Assembly (NCBI GenBank): GCA_913058495.1
Contig: CAJXQC010000014.1
Location: 1-64,000 of the forward strand
Reading direction: 5' to 3'
DNA from: an uncultured Balneola sp.
Lineage (GTDB): Bacteria > Bacteroidota > Rhodothermia > Balneolales > Balneolaceae
Length of the DNA stretch: 64,000 bases
Shown here: piece after piece, positions 61,845 to 64,000 of the stretch
Layout of the letters: the number at the start of each line of letters is the position of its first letter
Numbering within the stretch: position 1 is the first letter of the stretch
Translations under genes and position numbers: made by a program
Notes under the pieces: generated by a model
Told to the model about the DNA's origin: nothing
The model's input: the letters and a program-made list of their open reading frames with translations, nothing else
Database searches by the model: none

Positions 61845-61880
61845 TTTGTCACTCAGTCACATTCCCCACTCTGTCACTTC
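61845..61880 (+). repeat. TGTCAC-family repeat at the end of the M61 gene
   Basis: This stretch aligns without gaps to the repeat beside the IVP gene (42529-42564), with about 26 of 36 positions identical. It overlaps the stop codon of the M61-type gene (61874-61876), so the repeat supplies the end of that coding region. Confidence 0.55.
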
Positions 61881-63691
61881 TTCAACCCCAACCAAGCATT
61901 TCTTCTCTCCACCTCTTTTCTACCAGCATTTTCATCAAGAGTAGTTTGTAGTGTTTTGGAAGCTTCCAGAGTTACATCGAAGGTTTTTTCTTGTCCCCAT
62001 CTTTCGATGACTACTTTAATTACATCGCCCGGTTTGTGATTTGCTAAGATCTCATCCACGTTTTCTACGGAATTCATGTCCGTTCCTGAAATAGAAATAA
62101 ACACATCTTCTGATTCTATTCCTGCTTTGTAGATCGGACTTCCAACCGTTGCGTTTGAAGTCATTTTCCATTCATCATTTCGCTTTCGGATGGTTTCGCC
62201 TAAACTTGCCTTGTTCGGTTCTGCTAATTCAAGCTTCACTCCTACTTTCGCAAATAATGATTCGTAATCAGGAAGTTTGCTGTCAAAGATATAATTCTCA
62301 AAATAGTTGTCAGCGAATTCTTTTCCGGCATATTCTGCCAAAGCATCCTGAAGATCTTTAACCGTGTACGGAACTTCTGTCTTGCCGTATTTCATCCAAA
62401 CGGATTTCATAAAGTCGTCGAGGTTTAGTCCTTTGTCTAAAGTTCTGAGAGAAAGATCTAATCCCAATCCAAGTACACTTCCGTAAGTATAGTATGACAC
62501 AAACGTATTTGATCGATTTACCGGATCTACTGATCGCGCCGCATCTACAAACGGAGCCTGGTAACTCATTTCGATCGGATTGAAGTAATTTCTTCCCGGA
62601 GAATTGATCACATAATTCAGTCCACCGTCCAATCCTTCTACATATTGCTTATCCGTTCTGATATCAGCTCTGGCAAGCGTCAAGCCTGTATAATAGCTCG
62701 TAAATCCTTCTGCGAACCAAAGTTCACCGCTCATATTCGCTTCTTCAAAATCGAATGGTTCCAGACTGGCCGGACGGATTCGTTCTACATTCCATGCATG
62801 AAAAAATTCATGAGAGATAGTTCCGATACTGGTTTCTCCCAAAGGTCGATCTAGTGGTTTAGAACTTACCACATAGGTAGAATTTCGGTGTTCCATTCCG
62901 TCACCACTGGCATTGGGCATATAGCAAGACAAGAATGTATATTCGCCATAATCGAACTTCGGCATCACCCCATAAATATCTCTCTGCGCTTTTACGATCG
63001 CCATTACCTTCCCAAAATATTCATCCACTTCTTTATCTGAAGCCGGAGTGTGTAAAGCCAGTCGGATATTCTGTCCGTCTACTTTTTCCTCACGGAAATG
63101 CATATCTGCAATTTCGGTCGGACTGTCTAAAAAGTACTGAAGATCTTCCGCGTAATAGGTATTTCCTTCCACATGCTTTAGCTGTGTAGCAATTTCCCAG
63201 CTCAGGTCGTCTCTTTTGTTGAATGTGATCTCGATCGGACGGTATTCGTAGTTTCGTGCCCATGCAAAAGTCGCAGGCATGTTCATATGCGCATGCGTTT
63301 CGTCAATTCCGGTGTACGTCCCTCCTCCTCTGTTCGCGTATAAAGTGTAGCTGAACTTCACGGTTCCATCATGACCGCTTACATTCCATTGATGTGGATT
63401 TGGTCTGGTAATTTCCAACTCATTTCCGCTACCATCTACTGCGCTTACATTGTACACGTTCTTGGCAAATTCATGAAGTGCATATCGTCCCGGAGACGTT
63501 CTGCTCATTCTCACTTCCAGCACTTTCTTTTCTACGTTCGGAAAGGTGACAGAGATTTCTGCTTCGTGATGAACCGCATTTTCGAACGAAATTTCGTACT
63601 GATTATGGGTTTGGGCGGAAGCCACATTCGTGGCGAATATTGAATATCCAACAAGGAATAATGAATATTGAAGTGCTAGAACTTTTTTCAT
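61874..63691 (-). CDS. Exported M61-family peptidase with PDZ domain
   Basis: The ATG at 63691 gives a clean signal peptide (VLALQYSLFLVGYSIFATNVASAQ) and 605 residues; the frame is open 19 codons further upstream but without a signal-like start. The N-terminal beta domain (about 30-190) precedes the zinc peptidase, with His294-E-F-F-His298 (TISHEFFHAWNVERIRP) and the third ligand Glu328 (WFAEGFTSYYTGL). A PDZ domain follows (about 480-575: GSPIYKAGIESEDVFISISG). M61 enzymes are glycyl aminopeptidase-like. All ligands are intact. Confidence 0.9.
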   Translation of the reverse strand: MKKVLALQYSLFLVGYSIFATNVASAQTHNQYEISFENAVHHEAEISVTFPNVEKKVLEVRMSRTSPGRYALHEFAKNVYNVSAVDGSGNELEITRPNPHQWNVSGHDGTVKFSYTLYANRGGGTYTGIDETHAHMNMPATFAWARNYEYRPIEITFNKRDDLSWEIATQLKHVEGNTYYAEDLQYFLDSPTEIADMHFREEKVDGQNIRLALHTPASDKEVDEYFGKVMAIVKAQRDIYGVMPKFDYGEYTFLSCYMPNASGDGMEHRNSTYVVSSKPLDRPLGETSIGTISHEFFHAWNVERIRPASLEPFDFEEANMSGELWFAEGFTSYYTGLTLARADIRTDKQYVEGLDGGLNYVINSPGRNYFNPIEMSYQAPFVDAARSVDPVNRSNTFVSYYTYGSVLGLGLDLSLRTLDKGLNLDDFMKSVWMKYGKTEVPYTVKDLQDALAEYAGKEFADNYFENYIFDSKLPDYESLFAKVGVKLELAEPNKASLGETIRKRNDEWKMTSNATVGSPIYKAGIESEDVFISISGTDMNSVENVDEILANHKPGDVIKVVIERWGQEKTFDVTLEASKTLQTTLDENAGRKEVERRNAWLGLKK

Positions 63692-63863
63692 TGATATAAT
63701 TTTTTGAATTGAACATCTGAAGATGAGGAGCTTTAAGGATTGGTGCAACTGATGTTACATCTCTTTGCTTATTGATGGTCATTATAGAGAAGTCATCCTG
63801 AAGAGGTTAAAGATCTTTGTTTTATCTTTTTTAAAAAGGTATTGAAGAACATGTAAATAGAAC

Positions 63864-64000
63864 TCAAGCAGGATAAATCCCAACTTCCATCATCCAATCT
63901 ATAGATCTAGATACTTTTTCAGGCTTAAATTTTTTCTTTTTCTTATGCCATGCATAGAGCTTTTCTGTAAGAGCTTCTTTTGATGTACTCTCTCCTTCTT
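63864..64000 (-). CDS. 3' end of a further gene (partial)
   Basis: A minus-strand frame runs from the window edge to a TGA complementary to 63864-63866. It encodes about 44 residues ending in VSRSIDWMMEVGIYPA, preceded by a lysine-rich run. The composition looks like real protein, and the other two frames contain stops. The family cannot be told from this end. Confidence 0.5.
   Translation of the reverse strand, partial: EGESTSKEALTEKLYAWHKKKKKFKPEKVSRSIDWMMEVGIYPA

Noticed and set aside
1-64000. tRNA, rRNA, CRISPR arrays, prophage or IS transposase genes
   Set aside because: I looked for cloverleaf-type GGTTCGAATCC ends, regularly spaced repeats and transposase or integrase motifs and found none; GGTTCGA at about 61620 belongs to a palindromic repeat.

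Overview
The window is AT-rich bacterial chromosome, coding almost throughout. It most likely comes from a member of the Bacteroidota/Balneolota group, and my best guess is Balneolota (Balneola or Gracilimonas type). The evidence is: type IX secretion genes porU and porV; several secreted proteins ending in FlgD-like C-terminal sorting domains (NYPNPFNP, GVYFYTL); a TTTG-N19-TAnnTTTG promoter before rplU; an FtsZ ending in PAFLRKIMD; a dcw cluster without murF or ddl; and a MurE with the meso-DAP signature DNPR. The genus is an inference.

Layout. 1-10 kb: a CHAT-domain TPR protein facing an anti-sigma-like TPR membrane protein, then a TlpA-type thioredoxin lipoprotein, a GH3-like lipoprotein and an HD hydrolase, and a large CotH-kinase/lamin-tail secreted protein. 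10-16 kb: a DinB-fold protein, a CrtZ-like hydroxylase, and an SOS block of umuD-like, umuC and lexA around a HEAT-cyclophilin lipoprotein. 16-27 kb: a membrane AraC-type regulator, rplU-rpmA, a FAH-family enzyme, an M23 peptidase, RidA, two paralogous TPR lipoproteins translationally coupled to a Cys/Met transsulfuration enzyme, and a thiolase. 27-42 kb: a probable operon porU-porV-M6-like-gluzincin/propeller/barrel protein-unknown exported protein-PASTA protein-rpe, then phoH. 42-45 kb: a four-helix-bundle (IVP) gene flanked by short repeats, a metallo-beta-lactamase-fold enzyme, a purine nucleoside phosphorylase and a DUF6161-type coiled-coil membrane protein. 45.8-61.3 kb: the division and cell wall cluster mraZ-rsmH-ftsL-ftsI-murE-mraY-murD-ftsW-murG-murC-ftsQ-ftsA-ftsZ, driven by a promoter carrying a textbook MraZ operator (three GTGGG boxes at 10-bp period). 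The end holds repeats, an M61-type peptidase and the 3' end of one more gene.

Most worth a second look: (1) the UmuD homologue has lost its cleavage-site Cys and both catalytic residues (Ala63 and Arg100 at the Ser60/Lys97 positions), while LexA nearby is intact; (2) the M6-family protein in the porU-porV operon has ASIGS where the zinc site HExxH should be; (3) two strong intrinsic-terminator-like hairpins lie inside the signal-peptide codons of downstream genes (23143-23181 and 32107-32145), which could act as attenuators; (4) several dispersed palindromic repeats sit inside or beside the dcw cluster, including a REPIN-like element between ftsQ and ftsA and a TGTCAC-rich family that also flanks the IVP gene; (5) ribosomal protein L21 carries a C-terminal Rho_N/SAP-like domain. 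I found no tRNA, rRNA, CRISPR array, insertion-sequence transposase or phage genes. I did not find one clear-cut new multi-gene system; the strongest novelties are individual odd proteins and RNA-level structures.
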